Source of the DNA: Peteryoungia aggregata LMG 23059
Lineage (GTDB): Bacteria; Pseudomonadota; Alphaproteobacteria; Rhizobiales; Rhizobiaceae
NCBI RefSeq assembly: GCF_030814435.1
Contig: NZ_JAUSUW010000004.1
Span: 310,001 to 374,000, forward strand
DNA length: 64,000 nucleotides
Direction: 5' to 3'
Both the position numbers and the translations under genes were made by a program. Below the pieces are notes generated by a model. That model worked only from the letters and a program-made list of their open reading frames with translations, was not told the DNA's origin and made no database searches. Each line of letters starts with the position of its first letter. The stretch's first letter is position 1. Shown one piece after another: positions 37,350 to 47,960 of the stretch.

Positions 37350-37396
37350 AAAACCTCCCCGGACCGTCCGGCCTTCGGGCCGGGCGGGATGGGGAA
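37350..37396 (+). terminator. intercistronic UUCG hairpin after the sugar-binding gene
   Basis: The stem CCGGCC-TTCG-GGCCGG (37368-37383) is extended outward by CCCCGGACCG against CGGGATGGGG with mismatches, and has no T-run. It probably protects the binding-protein mRNA from 3' decay. Confidence 0.5.
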
Positions 37397-37428
37397 CCCT
37401 TGGCGCATGAGTGAGAGAGTTGTTCAGA

Positions 37429-38895
37429 ATGAATGCCATGCTCGATAAGGGCGATGGACGGCCCGTCGTCAGCGTTACCGATGCAAGAGTGAGTTTCGGC
37501 GCGGTGAAGGCGCTCGACGGCGTCACGCTGGAGATCGGGGCTGGAGAATGCGTCGGCCTTGTTGGCCATAATGGCGCCGGCAAATCCACCATCGTCAACG
37601 TTATCAATGGCGGGCTCAGCCCGCATGAGGGGACCATCCGATACGGTCACGGCAGCGGAGGCCATAGCATCAATGCTGCGCGCGAGGCCGGCATTCGCTG
37701 CGTCTTCCAGGAACTGTCGCTCTGCCCGAACCTGACGATCGTGGAGAACACCCGCGTGATGCATCGCAGCCTGCAAGGCTGGGGCTGGCGCAAGCGGGGT
37801 GCTGCCCTGATCGAGAGCAAATTGCAGGAGATCTTCCCGGGACATTCGATCGACTGCCACGAGGCCGTCGGCACGCTCACCATTGCTGAACGCCAGATGG
37901 TGGAGATCGCCATTACCTTCTGCGAGATCGGCAGCCCCGTCCGCCTCGTCATTCTGGACGAGCCGACTTCCTCGCTGGATGCGCGGCTTGCCGAGCAACT
38001 GCTCGCCTATGTCGAGCGCTTTGTCCGCGATGGCGGCTCGATCCTGTTCATCTCGCACATTCTCGGCGAGATCCTGTCGGTCTCCAGCCGCATTGTCGTC
38101 ATGAAGGACGGAAGGGTGGTCAGCCAGAGGCCGGCCGAGGAATTTTCGGAACACGGCCTGATCGAGGCCATGGGCAGCGTGGTGAAGACGCGCGAGGCGC
38201 GCACGCACCTGCACAGGACCGACACGGCGAGTGTGCTGACCGCAACGCCGGTGCGCGGACGCGGCCTCCCCTTCCAGGCCATGAAGGGTGAAATCGTTGG
38301 TTTCGCCGGTCTCGGCGGCCATGGCCAGACGGACATGCTGGTCGGCCTCTTCGAATCCCGAACCGGCAACTGGCTGCGGGCCGATGACCCCGAGGTCGCC
38401 TTCGTTGCCGGCGACCGGGCCGTCAACGGCACCTTCACGCTGTGGAGCATCTTAAGAAACCTCAGTATTGGCATCCTGCCGGATCTGTCGCGGCTGCAGA
38501 CCCTGGATTTCAATCGGGAAGAGATGCTGGGGCAGACCTGGAAGGAGCGGATCGGTATCCGCACCCCCGACATGGACAATCAGATCCTGTCGCTCTCGGG
38601 CGGAAACCAGCAGAAGGTTCTCTTCGCCCGGGCGCTTGCCAGCCGAGCCCCCGTGGTTTTGATGGATGACCCGATGCGCGGGGTGGACTTCGGCACCAAG
38701 CAGGAGGTCTATGCGATCCTGCGCCAGGAGGCAGATCAAGGGCGGACCTTTGTCTGGTACTCGACCGAGATGGACGAGGTCTGCCTCTGCGACCGCGTCT
38801 ATGTCTTCAACAACGGCAGCATCGTTGCCGAACTGAAGGGGGACGAGGTGGCGGAAGAAAACATCCTCTCCGCCTCCTTCCAGGAGGCCGCATGA
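37429..38895 (+). CDS. sugar ABC transporter ATP-binding protein (tandem NBD)
   Basis: A 488-residue RbsA/XylG-type ATPase with two nucleotide domains. Domain 1 has Walker [14 protein letters not shown], a degenerate signature [13 protein letters not shown] and Walker [13 protein letters not shown]. Domain 2 has an atypical Walker A ([18 protein letters not shown], no GK[ST]), signature [15 protein letters not shown] and [14 protein letters not shown], the usual asymmetry of this family. The second half is short in its linker. Start at the ATG 37429, with GAGAGAG about ten bases upstream; a GTG at 37411 is possible. Its stop overlaps the first permease start. Confidence 0.92.
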   Translation: MNAMLDKGDGRPVVSVTDARVSFGAVKALDGVTLEIGAGECVGLVGHNGAGKSTIVNVINGGLSPHEGTIRYGHGSGGHSINAAREAGIRCVFQELSLCPNLTIVENTRVMHRSLQGWGWRKRGAALIESKLQEIFPGHSIDCHEAVGTLTIAERQMVEIAITFCEIGSPVRLVILDEPTSSLDARLAEQLLAYVERFVRDGGSILFISHILGEILSVSSRIVVMKDGRVVSQRPAEEFSEHGLIEAMGSVVKTREARTHLHRTDTASVLTATPVRGRGLPFQAMKGEIVGFAGLGGHGQTDMLVGLFESRTGNWLRADDPEVAFVAGDRAVNGTFTLWSILRNLSIGILPDLSRLQTLDFNREEMLGQTWKERIGIRTPDMDNQILSLSGGNQQKVLFARALASRAPVVLMDDPMRGVDFGTKQEVYAILRQEADQGRTFVWYSTEMDEVCLCDRVYVFNNGSIVAELKGDEVAEENILSASFQEAA

Positions 38896-39839
38896 CGAAG
38901 TTCTTCTCCGCCGAAGGTCTGCGCCTGCTGATCCCCGCCCTTTCGCTGGTCGGGCTCCTCGCAGCTGTATTCTATCTGCAGCCACGGGCCATGAGCTACA
39001 CGGGGCTAAATCTGCTGTTCAACCTGGCTGTCCCGATCGCGCTCGCCACCATTGCGCAGATGCTGATCATGACGGTCAACGACCTTGATCTGTCGATGGG
39101 CACCTTTGTCAGCTTCGTCGCCTGCGTGACGGCAACCTTCCTGCAGTCGTCTCCGCTGCTGGGTGTCCTCATTCTGATGGCAGCAATCGGTGTCTACGCC
39201 CTGATCGGCGTGATGATCCACCTCCGGGACCTGCCCTCGATCGTGGTGACACTCGGCATGAGCTTTGTCTGGGGCGGGCTTGCCGTGCTGATCCTGCCAG
39301 CACCGGGCGGTGAAGCGCCCGGCTGGATCCGCACGATCATGACGGTCAAGCCGCCGCTGCTTCCCATGGCGATTGTGGCCAGCATCCTGATCGCCGTTGT
39401 CAGCCACTATGTCATCATGCGCTCATCATTCGGTGTCGTCTTGCGCGGGGTGGGCGGCAACAGCCGCTCGGTTGCCCGGGCCGGATGGTCGATCATCGGA
39501 GCACGGGCGGCCGTCTATGGTCTCGCCGGGTTCTTTGCGGTGCTCGCCGGCATGGCGCTGGTGGGGCTCACGACCTCAGCGGACGCCAATATCGCGCTGC
39601 GCTATACGCTGCTCTCGATCGCCGGTGTCATTCTCGGCGGCGGCGAATTCGTCGGCGGTCGCGTTTCGCCGATCGGTGCCGTGATCGGTGCGCTGACCCT
39701 CACGCTGGCAGGCTCGTTCCTCTCCTTCCTCAGGATCTCGCCGGACTGGCAGATCGGGGCTCAGGGGGCGATCCTGATCCTGGTGCTGACGCTGCGCGTC
39801 GTCCTCAATCGCGCCGAAGGCCGGAAGGGCAAGGCATGA
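38892..39839 (+). CDS. sugar ABC transporter permease, first
   Basis: A 315-residue RbsC-type inner-membrane permease (BPD_transp_2). Eight or more hydrophobic helices, with the family segments [21 protein letters not shown] and [20 protein letters not shown] near the C-terminus. ATGA overlaps couple it both to the ATPase (38892-38895) and to the second permease (39836-39839). It likely forms a heterodimer with that permease. Confidence 0.92.
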   Translation: MTKFFSAEGLRLLIPALSLVGLLAAVFYLQPRAMSYTGLNLLFNLAVPIALATIAQMLIMTVNDLDLSMGTFVSFVACVTATFLQSSPLLGVLILMAAIGVYALIGVMIHLRDLPSIVVTLGMSFVWGGLAVLILPAPGGEAPGWIRTIMTVKPPLLPMAIVASILIAVVSHYVIMRSSFGVVLRGVGGNSRSVARAGWSIIGARAAVYGLAGFFAVLAGMALVGLTTSADANIALRYTLLSIAGVILGGGEFVGGRVSPIGAVIGALTLTLAGSFLSFLRISPDWQIGAQGAILILVLTLRVVLNRAEGRKGKA

Positions 39840-40789
39840 GCAAGCACCTCTCCATGCTCTTCTCCCGGACCTGGATCTGGTCGTTCATCGCAGCAGCCAG
39901 CGTCTTCCTGGTCACCATCGTCTTCACCGGCGGGGCAAGCACGGTCGGGCTTGCACAGGCTGCCCTCACCTTCGGCGCCTTCTCGGTGCTCGTCGGTCTC
40001 GGGCAGATGCTGGTGATCACGCTTGGCCCCGGCAATATCGACCTCTCGGTTCCCGCCAATATGACACTTGCGGCGACCGTCTCGCTGAAGGTCATGAATG
40101 TCGAGAACAGCATGATCCTGACAGGGCTGCTGGTCGCCATCGGTGTCGGGATCGCGATCGGCATCGGCAACTATGCGCTCATCAAACTGCTCCGCATTCC
40201 GCCGATCATCGCGACGCTATCGATGAGCTTCATCGTGCAGTCGACGGCGATCTGGACGAACCGGGGACTGCGCATAAAGCCGCCAAGCTGGCTTGCCGAC
40301 TTCACCACCTCCTCGACTGCGGGCATCCCGAATGTCTCGCTCGTTGCCTTGGTGCTCTCGGTACTCGTCTGGTACGTGATCAACCGCACGGTCTATGGAC
40401 GCTCGATCGCCGCGATCGGCCAGAGCATCCGCGCCGCCCGCATGGCCGGCATCCCGATCGACGGCACGCGGCTTGTCACCTACCTGCTCTGCGCCGTGCT
40501 CGCTTCCCTCTGCGGCTATCTGCTCGCCAGCTTCTCGGGCGGCGCAGCCCTCAACATGGGCACGGAATATCTCCTGATGTCGATCGCGGTCGTCGTTATC
40601 GGCGGCACGGCGGTTGCCGGCGGCAATTCGAATGTTCCGGGGATATGGGGCGCCTCGCTCTTCATGTTCCTTGTCGTTTCGATGCTGAATACCTACGGTT
40701 TTGGAGCCGGCATCCGCCTCATTCTCACCGGTCTCATCATCATCGCCGTCATCATGCTGCCGACCACGCGCAGCGCCAGCAAAACCTGA
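39836..40789 (+). CDS. sugar ABC transporter permease, second
   Basis: A 317-residue paralogue of the preceding permease. Start at the overlapping ATG 39836. It carries MLVITLGPGNIDLSVPANMT, LLRIPPIIATLSMSFIVQS and LLMSIAVVVIGGTAVAGGNS, matching the BPD_transp_2 family. Two different permease subunits for one tandem ATPase suggest a heterodimeric channel. Confidence 0.92.
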   Translation: MSKHLSMLFSRTWIWSFIAAASVFLVTIVFTGGASTVGLAQAALTFGAFSVLVGLGQMLVITLGPGNIDLSVPANMTLAATVSLKVMNVENSMILTGLLVAIGVGIAIGIGNYALIKLLRIPPIIATLSMSFIVQSTAIWTNRGLRIKPPSWLADFTTSSTAGIPNVSLVALVLSVLVWYVINRTVYGRSIAAIGQSIRAARMAGIPIDGTRLVTYLLCAVLASLCGYLLASFSGGAALNMGTEYLLMSIAVVVIGGTAVAGGNSNVPGIWGASLFMFLVVSMLNTYGFGAGIRLILTGLIIIAVIMLPTTRSASKT

Positions 40790-40809
40790 AGCCCTGCCAG
40801 GATCGTCCC

Positions 40810-41721
40810 ATGGAAAACCCGCATTACGAGATCCGCGACCCCCGCTTCTGCGACCTGCTGGTGTCCAGCGCCGGCCTGGATGAACTTTACACCGGCTGCC
40901 GATGGGCCGAGGGTCCCGTCTGGTTCAACGATGGCGGCTATCTGCTGTTCAGCGATATTCCCAACGAGCGCGTGCTGCGCTGGATCGAGGGTGCTGGCAT
41001 CTCGGTCTATCGCGCGCCGTCGCATTTCATCAACGGCAATACCCGCGACCGCGAGGGACGGCTCGTGTCCTGCGAACACGGCGGGCGCCGCGTCATCCGC
41101 ACCGAGATCGACGGGACGATCACCACGCTTGCGGATCACTACTCCGGCAAGCGGCTGAATTCCCCCAATGACGTTGTGGTCAAGTCCGACGGCAGCGTCT
41201 GGTTCAGCGACCCGTCCTACGGCATCCTCTCCGATTACGAGGGCTACAAGGCCGACGAGGAACAGGCGAGCCGCAATGTCTACCGGCTCGATCCCTCGAA
41301 CGGCGAACTCACCGTCATGATCGACGACTTCCTGCAGCCGAACGGGCTCTGCTTCTCGCCAGACGAGAAACTGCTCTACGTCGCCGATTCCGGCGCCAGC
41401 CATAAACCGGACGCCCCGCGGCATATCAGGGTGTTCGATGTCACCGAGGACAAACGGCTGACGAATGGACGCGTCTTTGCCCATATCGACAAGGGCATTC
41501 CCGACGGGATGCGGACGGATGTGGAAGGAAACATCTGGTCAAGTGCTGCCGACGGCGTGCATTGCTTCCATCCCGACGGCACGCTGCTCGGCAAGATCCT
41601 GGTGCCGCAGGCGGTCGCCAACCTGACCTTCGGCGGGCCACGCCGGAACCGCCTGTTCATCACCGCGTCGACCTCGCTTTATGCGATCTATACCGCGACG
41701 CGGGGCGCGCAGGTTCCTTAA
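40810..41721 (+). CDS. SMP-30/gluconolactonase family lactonase
   Basis: A 303-residue six-bladed beta-propeller. Metal-site segments include the Glu in GCRWAEGPVWFNDGGYLLFS, NSPNDVVVKSDGSVWFSDPSYG with the Asn/Asp ligands, and LYVADSGASHKPDAPRHIRV. It hydrolyses sugar-acid lactones. It lies 20 bp after the ABC permease in the same operon, which suggests that the imported sugar is oxidised to a lactone before ring opening; the dehydrogenase is not in this cluster. Confidence 0.9.
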   Translation: MENPHYEIRDPRFCDLLVSSAGLDELYTGCRWAEGPVWFNDGGYLLFSDIPNERVLRWIEGAGISVYRAPSHFINGNTRDREGRLVSCEHGGRRVIRTEIDGTITTLADHYSGKRLNSPNDVVVKSDGSVWFSDPSYGILSDYEGYKADEEQASRNVYRLDPSNGELTVMIDDFLQPNGLCFSPDEKLLYVADSGASHKPDAPRHIRVFDVTEDKRLTNGRVFAHIDKGIPDGMRTDVEGNIWSSAADGVHCFHPDGTLLGKILVPQAVANLTFGGPRRNRLFITASTSLYAIYTATRGAQVP

Positions 41722-41735
41722 GTCCAAGTCTCGCA

Positions 41736-41763
41736 TTGGCGCCTGCGCTCAGGCAGGCGCCAA
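41736..41763. terminator. shared hairpin between convergent operons
   Basis: A perfect 11-base stem TTGGCGCCTGC / GCAGGCGCCAA with a six-base loop lies between the lactonase stop (41721) and the allophanate hydrolase stop (41772). Probably a bidirectional terminator; T-runs are weak on both sides. Confidence 0.65.
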
Positions 41764-41771
41764 CAGAACCC

Positions 41772-43571
41772 TTACTTCCTCGACGCGATATAGGCGCGCC
41801 AGCCGCCGAGATCAGTGACCTCCTGCGCACCCTCTATGGCATAGGGCTCGCAGAGGAAGCCCGAGACTTGGGCGCCGTCGTCGAGGGTGACCTTGCCGAT
41901 GCCGAGCGGTGCGGGGATGTTCTGGACGAAGCGCCCGAAGGCTGATGGCGTGACCTTCCACACCTCCACCTCCAGTCCCTTGCCGGAGAAACCCGGCTCG
42001 CGGATCAGGCCCGGTTTGGGCGGCGTGGTGTTGGGCAGGACGAAGAGGCGGTAGTCGCCGGCGGTGCGGCAGGTCTTCACCAGTCTGCCGCCGGGGCCCG
42101 TCAGTTCATGGTTCAGCGGCATGCCGGTCAGATGCGCGCCGACGACCATGATGGTGACGAGGCCATCGTCGGGCTCGGCAACCTTCGAGCCTTCCGGCAG
42201 GACTGCTGTCTTGTCCTTGCCCATGCCGGACCGGGCGGCGCGATGCATGGCATCGGCAAAGGGCGCCAGCGCATCGTCGGAGAAGGAGGGACCGAAGAAG
42301 GTGACGCCGCTGGGCAGGCCATCCGAGCCGAAGCCGCCCGGCACGGCGATGGCCGCATAGCCGAAGAGATTGGCGAAGTTGGTGTAGCGACCGAAATGGC
42401 TGTTCTTGACGATCGGGTCTGCCAGCATCGCCTCGACCGTGTAGGTGGTCGGCGAGGTCGGGAGCATCAGGACGTCGAGCTTTTCCCATTCGACAAGCGT
42501 CTTCTGGCCGAGATGGCCAAGCTTGTACTGGCCCTCGAATGCCGCAACCGCGTCGTAACCCCTGGCACCCTCAATGATGGTGCGCACGGTCGGATCGAAA
42601 TCATCGGCATTGGTGCCGATGAACTCCTTCACTGCCGCCAGACGTTCGGCCACCCAGGGGCCGTTATAGAGCAGTTCGGCCGCCTGTCGAAACGGCGCGT
42701 AGTCGAAGGGGACGATCACAGCGCCGAGTGATTTTGCCCGCTCGATGGCCTGATCGTAGAGGGCTTCTACCTCCTTGTTCCCGAAGAATTCACGCTCGGC
42801 TCCTTCGAGCACACCGATGCGCAGGCCTGAACCCGGCAGGGCCGCTGGCGACGCCTTGCGGGAATAGGGATCGCCGGCGTCATGGCCATCCATGACCTTG
42901 CGGATCGCGACCCCATCGCCGACGGTTGCAGCAAAGACCGTGACGACGTCGACGCTACGGCAGGCCGGCACGACGCCGACATTCGGCACGAGGCCGGGCG
43001 TCGGCTTGATACCGACGAGGTTGTTGAAGGCGGCGGGCACGCGACCGGAACCGGCGGTATCGGTGCCCAGCGCAAAGCTCGCCAGCCCCGCCCCAACCGT
43101 AACCGCCGAGCCGGACGAGGAGCCGCCGGAGACATAGGCCTTGTCGAAGACGGAGCGCGGGGCGCCATAGGGCGACCGCGTGCCGTTGAGGCCTGTCGCG
43201 AACTGGTCGAGATTGGTCTTGCCGATGACGAGGGCACCCGCAGCCTTCAGTCTCGCAACGACTGTGGAATCCATCTCCGGCTGGTAGGCGAAGGCCGGGC
43301 AGGCTGCGGTGGTTGGCAGGCCTGAAACGTCGATATTGTCCTTCACGGCAAAGGGCACGCCCCAGAGCGGCAGACTGTTCGGCTCCGGCGCACGCGCTAT
43401 CAGAGCCTTCGCGGCTGCCCGCAAGTCATCATCCGGCGTCTCTGTAGTGAAGACCGCCGGATCATCGGAGGCCTTGCGGCGGGCGATCACCTCTTCGACG
43501 AGATCGAGCGGGGTGAGCCCGCTGGCATAGGCGGCCTTCAGCGAAGCGAGATCGAGAATAGTCGGCAGCAT
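41772..43571 (-). CDS. atzF: allophanate hydrolase
   Basis: Hydrolyses allophanate to ammonia and CO2, the last step of guanidine or urea carboxylation pathways. The 599-residue protein has an amidase-signature domain with the Ser-cisSer-Lys triad: Lys in PFAVKDNIDVSGLPTTAACP, Ser in SGGSSSGSAVTVGAGL, and nucleophile Ser in LGTDTAGSGRVPAAF. The C-terminal AHS-type domain (about residues 470-599) includes VGAHLTGMPLNHELTGPGGR. The start overlaps the carboxylase stop by one base (TAATG at 43571). Last gene of the guanidine operon. Confidence 0.93.
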   Translation of the reverse strand: MLPTILDLASLKAAYASGLTPLDLVEEVIARRKASDDPAVFTTETPDDDLRAAAKALIARAPEPNSLPLWGVPFAVKDNIDVSGLPTTAACPAFAYQPEMDSTVVARLKAAGALVIGKTNLDQFATGLNGTRSPYGAPRSVFDKAYVSGGSSSGSAVTVGAGLASFALGTDTAGSGRVPAAFNNLVGIKPTPGLVPNVGVVPACRSVDVVTVFAATVGDGVAIRKVMDGHDAGDPYSRKASPAALPGSGLRIGVLEGAEREFFGNKEVEALYDQAIERAKSLGAVIVPFDYAPFRQAAELLYNGPWVAERLAAVKEFIGTNADDFDPTVRTIIEGARGYDAVAAFEGQYKLGHLGQKTLVEWEKLDVLMLPTSPTTYTVEAMLADPIVKNSHFGRYTNFANLFGYAAIAVPGGFGSDGLPSGVTFFGPSFSDDALAPFADAMHRAARSGMGKDKTAVLPEGSKVAEPDDGLVTIMVVGAHLTGMPLNHELTGPGGRLVKTCRTAGDYRLFVLPNTTPPKPGLIREPGFSGKGLEVEVWKVTPSAFGRFVQNIPAPLGIGKVTLDDGAQVSGFLCEPYAIEGAQEVTDLGGWRAYIASRK

Positions 43572-46500
43572 TACAGATCCTCCAAGATGACCAGGACATC
43601 GCCGGCCTTGACGTTGCGACCCGGCCCGGCACGCAGATCCCGGACTGTGCCGGGGGCATGGGCGGTGACGGTGATTTCCATTTTCATCGACTCGATGATG
43701 GCAAGCGTATCCCCAGCCTGCACCGACTGGCCTTCCTCGACCAGCAATTTCCAGACATTGCCGGGCACAGCACTTTCCACCCCGAAGCAGCCTTCGGGGA
43801 TATCGCCGCCGAGGCTAACGCCCGCGCCGTCATCGACCTGGAACGAGTCGAGCCCCTCATCCTTCCAGCGCTTTCGCTCGGCCTCGAAGGCCGCCTGCTG
43901 TCCCTGCTTGAAGGCGCCGATGCTCTCTGCATTGCGGACCATCTCCGCCTCGTAGTCGGCATAGGAGAAGGTGCCCTCCTCGAGGCGGATGGGATAGCCG
44001 CCATGCGGGAAGGCGGCGCGGGCCTCCGTCAGTTCTTCATGGCTCACGGGGAAGAAGCGGATCTGGTCGAAGAAATCGAGCAGCCAGGGCTTGTCCTTGG
44101 CGAAGACGTCCGTCTGCCGCCAGGTGTTCCAGACCTGGATCGTGCGCCCGAAGAGCTGATAGCCGCCCGGCCCTTCCATGCCGTAGATGCACATATAGGC
44201 GCCGCCGATGCCGACGGCATTTTCCGGCGTCCAGGTGCGGGCCGGATTATACTTCGTCGTCACCAGCCGGTGGCGGGGATCGATGGGGGTTGCGACCGGC
44301 GCGCCGAGATAGACATCACCGAGGCCCATCACGAGATAAGAGGCGTTGAAGATCGTATCCTTCACCGCCTGCTCGTCGGGGAGCCCGTTGATGCGGCGGA
44401 TGAACTCGATGTTGGAGGGGCACCAGGGCGCATTGGGGCGCACGAGTTCCTGATACTTGCGCATGGCCAGTTCCGCATCCGGATCGTTCCAGGACAGCGG
44501 CAGCCAGACGGTCCGGCTCGGCACCTTGACCTCGGACACCGGGGGGAGGCTTTTCTCGATCTCGGCGAGGGCGGCGAGGAGTTTCGAGCGGGACAGCGTG
44601 GTGCTGTCATAATGGATCTGCAGCGAGCGGATGCCAGGCGTCAGATCAATCAGGCCCTGAAGTCTCGCCGCCTTGACCGCCTGCATCAGCAGGTGCACTC
44701 GCATGCGGATGCCGATATCAAGCTGCATCGGGCCGTATTCGACCAGCAGATTGTCATCGCCCTGGCGGCGGTAGACGACGGAGATGGGGCCGGTATCGTT
44801 CGAGGCGAGGATCGGGGAGCCAATGGCGGAGTGCGAAGTTTTACCCCCCTCTGCCCTGCCGGGCATCTCCCCCACAAGGGGGGAGAGCGGAGAGGCAGCC
44901 GTTTTGCCTGCCTGCATGCTGGATCCTGGGGAAAGCTTATCTTCTGAAAGCGCCGAGGGTGCCTCCCTGCCAATCTCCCCCCTTGAGGGGGAGATGTCCG
45001 GCAGGACAGAGGGGGGTAAACCGGGCACCACGCCTGCGGAAAGGACACCATCCTCCTCCCGCCCAACGGCATGAAACCGGATCTTATCCCCCGGCTTGAA
45101 CTGGCCCATCTTCCACTGCTCGTCGCGGACGATGACCGCCGGGCAGACGAAGCCGCCGAGGCTTGGGCCGTCGGGACCGAGGATGATCGGCATGTCGCCG
45201 GTAAAGTCGATCGCGCCGATCGCATAGGCGTTGTCATGCAGGTTGGAGGGGTGAAGCCCCGCCTCGCCGCCATCGGTGCGCGCCCATTTGGGTGCCGGGC
45301 CGATCAGACGCACACCCGTGCGCGCCGAGTTGAAATGCACCTCGTAAGGCGTCGAGAACAGCGTCTCGATATCGTCTTCGAGGAAAAAGTCGGGCGCACC
45401 ATGCGGGCCGTAGAGCACGCCGACGGACCATTCGCGCGTCAGTTCCGCCGGTTCGGTTGCCGGCAGGACATCGGTCTGGTTTCGGCGGGCCAGGCGCAAG
45501 ACATGGCCTGCGCGAAGCGTGCCGGTGGCATTGCCGCCGAACTGGCCGAGGCCGAAGGTGGCGCGGGACCCCATGACAACAGGCGCGTCGAAGCCGCCGG
45601 AGACCGCCAGATAGGCGCGCTGGCCGGCACCGGTGATGCTGCCGATGGCCAGCGTTTGGCCCGCTTTCACCTGGACCGCCTCGTCGTGTGGCAACTCGAC
45701 ACCGTCGAGCTTCATGGGCATTGCCGCTCCGGCGAGCGCGATCACGGTATCGGAGAAGAATTTCAGCACCGGCCCGGACACGGTGAGCTCCAGGGCCGCC
45801 GTATGATCGTGGTTGCCGACCAGCCGGTTGGCATGGCGGAAGGAGCGTTCGTCCATCGGGCCGGATGGCGGCACGCCGACATGCCAGAGGCCGAGGCGGC
45901 CCGGCAGTTCCTGGAGGCTCGATTGCGCGCCGGGGGCGATCACCTCGACGACATCGGGCACGAAGGCGAAATCCTTCAAGGCCGTGGTCGCGACATCGCC
46001 GCTGCGGAACAGATCAGAGGCGGCAATGGCTTTCAGGTATTCGAGGTTGGTCTCGATGCCGGCAAGCGAGGTTTTTTCCAGCGCGGACGAGAGCGCCGCA
46101 ATGGCCGTATCCCGATCCGTGCCCGAGACGATCACCTTGGCCAGCATCGGATCGTAGTAAGGCGTGACTTCGGTTCCCGTTTCCACCCAGCCGTCGACAC
46201 GGACGCCCTCTGGGAAGACAACTTCGGTCAGCAGGCCGGCACTCGGGCGGAAGCCGGCATGGGGCATTTCTGCATAGACGCGCGCTTCGATCGCTGCACC
46301 CTTCGGCACGAGGTTTTGCCTGCCCGTCAGCACATCTTCGCCAGCGGCTTGGCGGATCATCCATTCGACGAGATCCACACCGAAGACGGCTTCCGTGACC
46401 GGATGCTCGACCTGCAGACGCGTGTTCACCTCGAGGAAATAGAATTCCTCGCGGGCGGGATCATAGATGAATTCGACCGTGCCGGCGGAGGCGTATGCCA

Positions 46501-47293
46501 CTTGGCTACCGAGCGACACGGCTGCCGCATGCAGGCGCTGGCGCACGGCATCGGACAGACCCGGGGCAGGCGTTTCTTCGATCACCTTCTGGTTCCGGCG
46601 CTGCAGCGAGCAGTCCCGTTCACCGAGCGCGATCACCCTCCCCTTGCCATCGCCGAAGATCTGCACCTCGACATGGCGGGCCTTGGAGACGAAGCGTTCG
46701 AGATAGACGCGGGCGTCGCCGAAACTGGATTTCGCCGTGCGCTGGACGGTGTCGAAGGCGGCAGTAAGCGCCTCGGCACTGTCGCAGAGCTGCATGCCGA
46801 TACCGCCGCCGCCGGCTGTCGACTTCAGCATCACCGGAAAGCCGATCTGCTCCGCTGCGGAGAGCGCCTCTTCCCGGCTGTCGAGCAGGCCGGAGCCGGG
46901 TAAGAGCGGCACGCCGCTCGCCTGGGCCAGTTCGCGGGCCGTGTGCTTCAGGCCGAAGGCGGAGATGTTGTCCGGCGTCGGGCCGATGAAGGTGATGCCT
47001 TCCGCCTTCAGCCGCTCGGCAAAGCCGATGTTCTCCGAGAGAAAACCATAGCCGGGATGGACGGCTTGCGCACCGGTCTGACGGCAGGCGGCGATGACGG
47101 CCTCTACGTTCAGATAGCTTTCGCTGGCGGGTGCGGGGCCGAGGCGCACCGCCTCGTCGGCCATCAGAACGGGTTTCGAAAAGCGGTCGGCATCGGAATA
47201 GACCGCAACGCTTGCGATCCCCATTTTTTGCAGCGTCTTGATGACGCGCACGGCGATCTCGCCGCGATTGGCAATCAGGACCTTCTTGAACAT
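43571..47293 (-). CDS. biotin-dependent guanidine (urea) carboxylase
   Basis: A 1240-residue carboxylase. The order is biotin carboxylase/ATP-grasp ([46 protein letters not shown]; residues 1-450), a KipA/AHS2-like domain ([20 protein letters not shown], about 485-750), a KipI/AHS1-like domain from about residue 830, and a biotinyl domain with IESMKMEI at the C-terminus. The guanidine riboswitch upstream and the UAAP neighbours identify guanidine, rather than urea, as the likely substrate. An in-frame palindromic repeat pair of about 60 codons sits in the linker between the KipA- and KipI-like domains. Start at 47293, overlapping the upstream gene stop. Confidence 0.9.
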   Translation of the reverse strand: MFKKVLIANRGEIAVRVIKTLQKMGIASVAVYSDADRFSKPVLMADEAVRLGPAPASESYLNVEAVIAACRQTGAQAVHPGYGFLSENIGFAERLKAEGITFIGPTPDNISAFGLKHTARELAQASGVPLLPGSGLLDSREEALSAAEQIGFPVMLKSTAGGGGIGMQLCDSAEALTAAFDTVQRTAKSSFGDARVYLERFVSKARHVEVQIFGDGKGRVIALGERDCSLQRRNQKVIEETPAPGLSDAVRQRLHAAAVSLGSQVAYASAGTVEFIYDPAREEFYFLEVNTRLQVEHPVTEAVFGVDLVEWMIRQAAGEDVLTGRQNLVPKGAAIEARVYAEMPHAGFRPSAGLLTEVVFPEGVRVDGWVETGTEVTPYYDPMLAKVIVSGTDRDTAIAALSSALEKTSLAGIETNLEYLKAIAASDLFRSGDVATTALKDFAFVPDVVEVIAPGAQSSLQELPGRLGLWHVGVPPSGPMDERSFRHANRLVGNHDHTAALELTVSGPVLKFFSDTVIALAGAAMPMKLDGVELPHDEAVQVKAGQTLAIGSITGAGQRAYLAVSGGFDAPVVMGSRATFGLGQFGGNATGTLRAGHVLRLARRNQTDVLPATEPAELTREWSVGVLYGPHGAPDFFLEDDIETLFSTPYEVHFNSARTGVRLIGPAPKWARTDGGEAGLHPSNLHDNAYAIGAIDFTGDMPIILGPDGPSLGGFVCPAVIVRDEQWKMGQFKPGDKIRFHAVGREEDGVLSAGVVPGLPPSVLPDISPSRGEIGREAPSALSEDKLSPGSSMQAGKTAASPLSPLVGEMPGRAEGGKTSHSAIGSPILASNDTGPISVVYRRQGDDNLLVEYGPMQLDIGIRMRVHLLMQAVKAARLQGLIDLTPGIRSLQIHYDSTTLSRSKLLAALAEIEKSLPPVSEVKVPSRTVWLPLSWNDPDAELAMRKYQELVRPNAPWCPSNIEFIRRINGLPDEQAVKDTIFNASYLVMGLGDVYLGAPVATPIDPRHRLVTTKYNPARTWTPENAVGIGGAYMCIYGMEGPGGYQLFGRTIQVWNTWRQTDVFAKDKPWLLDFFDQIRFFPVSHEELTEARAAFPHGGYPIRLEEGTFSYADYEAEMVRNAESIGAFKQGQQAAFEAERKRWKDEGLDSFQVDDGAGVSLGGDIPEGCFGVESAVPGNVWKLLVEEGQSVQAGDTLAIIESMKMEITVTAHAPGTVRDLRAGPGRNVKAGDVLVILEDL
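44840..45021. repeat. RIME-like inverted palindromic repeat pair inside coding sequence
   Basis: Outer arms starting TTTACCCCCCTCTGCCCTGC (from 44840) and ending in its near-perfect complement (to 45021) enclose about 180 bp. Each unit also has its own hairpin: TCTCCCCC-ACAA-GGGGGGAGA near 44867-44886 and ATCTCCCCCC-TTGA-GGGGGAGAT near 44973-44997. Such palindromes are typical intergenic repeats of rhizobia. Here the reading frame continues through, encoding a low-complexity linker containing [17 protein letters not shown]. Confidence 0.85.
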
Positions 47294-47946
47294 CAGGCCG
47301 CCTCGTCGTCCCAGACGAGCACCCGTATGGGCGTGGGATCGAAGCCGTTGCAGGGGTTGTTGATCTGCGGGCAATTGGAGATGACGAGCAGCACGTCCAT
47401 CTCCGCCTTTAGCTCGACATAGTCGCCAGGGGCGGAAATGCCGTCGACGATGGTCATTTCGCCTGACGGTTCGATCGGCACGTTCATGAAGAAGTTGATG
47501 TTCGGCACCACGTCGCGCTTGCTCATGCCGTGTTTGGAAACCTCGATGACGAAGTTGTCGCGGCAGGCATGCAGGTATTTCGTGTAGTGGCCGAAGCGGA
47601 CCGTGTTGCTCTCGCAGGAGCAGGCGCCGGCAGAGGTATCGTGCCGGCCGCAGCTGTCGGCGGTGACCGTCAGCATCACCCGGCCTTCGTTGGAGATCAC
47701 CTTGGTGCCGGTGGAGATGTAGGCAGCACCCTGCTCGCGCATGGTGTCCTGGCTCGAATAGCGCTCGGAGAAATCATGGGCGTTGTAGAACAACGTATCG
47801 ACGGCCTGCTGGCCATAGGTGTCCTCGATCCGCACCACCTGACCCTTTTTGATGAAGGTCGAGAAGGGCGCTTCGGCAGCGATATAGTGATCCTGCGCGG
47901 TGTTGGAGAGCGTGCGGGCGGGAGCGGTCTGGATAAAACTTGTCAT
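47293..47946 (-). CDS. urea-carboxylase-associated protein 2; carboxyguanidine deiminase subunit
   Basis: A 217-residue DUF1989 protein. Conserved features are [20 protein letters not shown], the Cys-rich segment [39 protein letters not shown] and [19 protein letters not shown]. In recent work the UAAP pair was shown to deiminate carboxyguanidine to allophanate, placing it between the carboxylase and the hydrolase. ATG at 47946 follows AGGAGAGG; the stop overlaps the carboxylase start. Cys and His residues suggest a metal or catalytic site. Confidence 0.88.
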   Translation of the reverse strand: MTSFIQTAPARTLSNTAQDHYIAAEAPFSTFIKKGQVVRIEDTYGQQAVDTLFYNAHDFSERYSSQDTMREQGAAYISTGTKVISNEGRVMLTVTADSCGRHDTSAGACSCESNTVRFGHYTKYLHACRDNFVIEVSKHGMSKRDVVPNINFFMNVPIEPSGEMTIVDGISAPGDYVELKAEMDVLLVISNCPQINNPCNGFDPTPIRVLVWDDEAA

Positions 47947-47960
47947 GATCGCCTCTCCTC

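Noticed and set aside
36220-38322. A 700-codon minus-strand frame
   Set aside because: It is antisense to the sugar-binding-protein and ATPase genes, which have clear families and intact motifs.
45071-46903. A 610-codon plus-strand frame
   Set aside because: Antisense shadow of the carboxylase, whose biotin carboxylase motifs are unambiguous.
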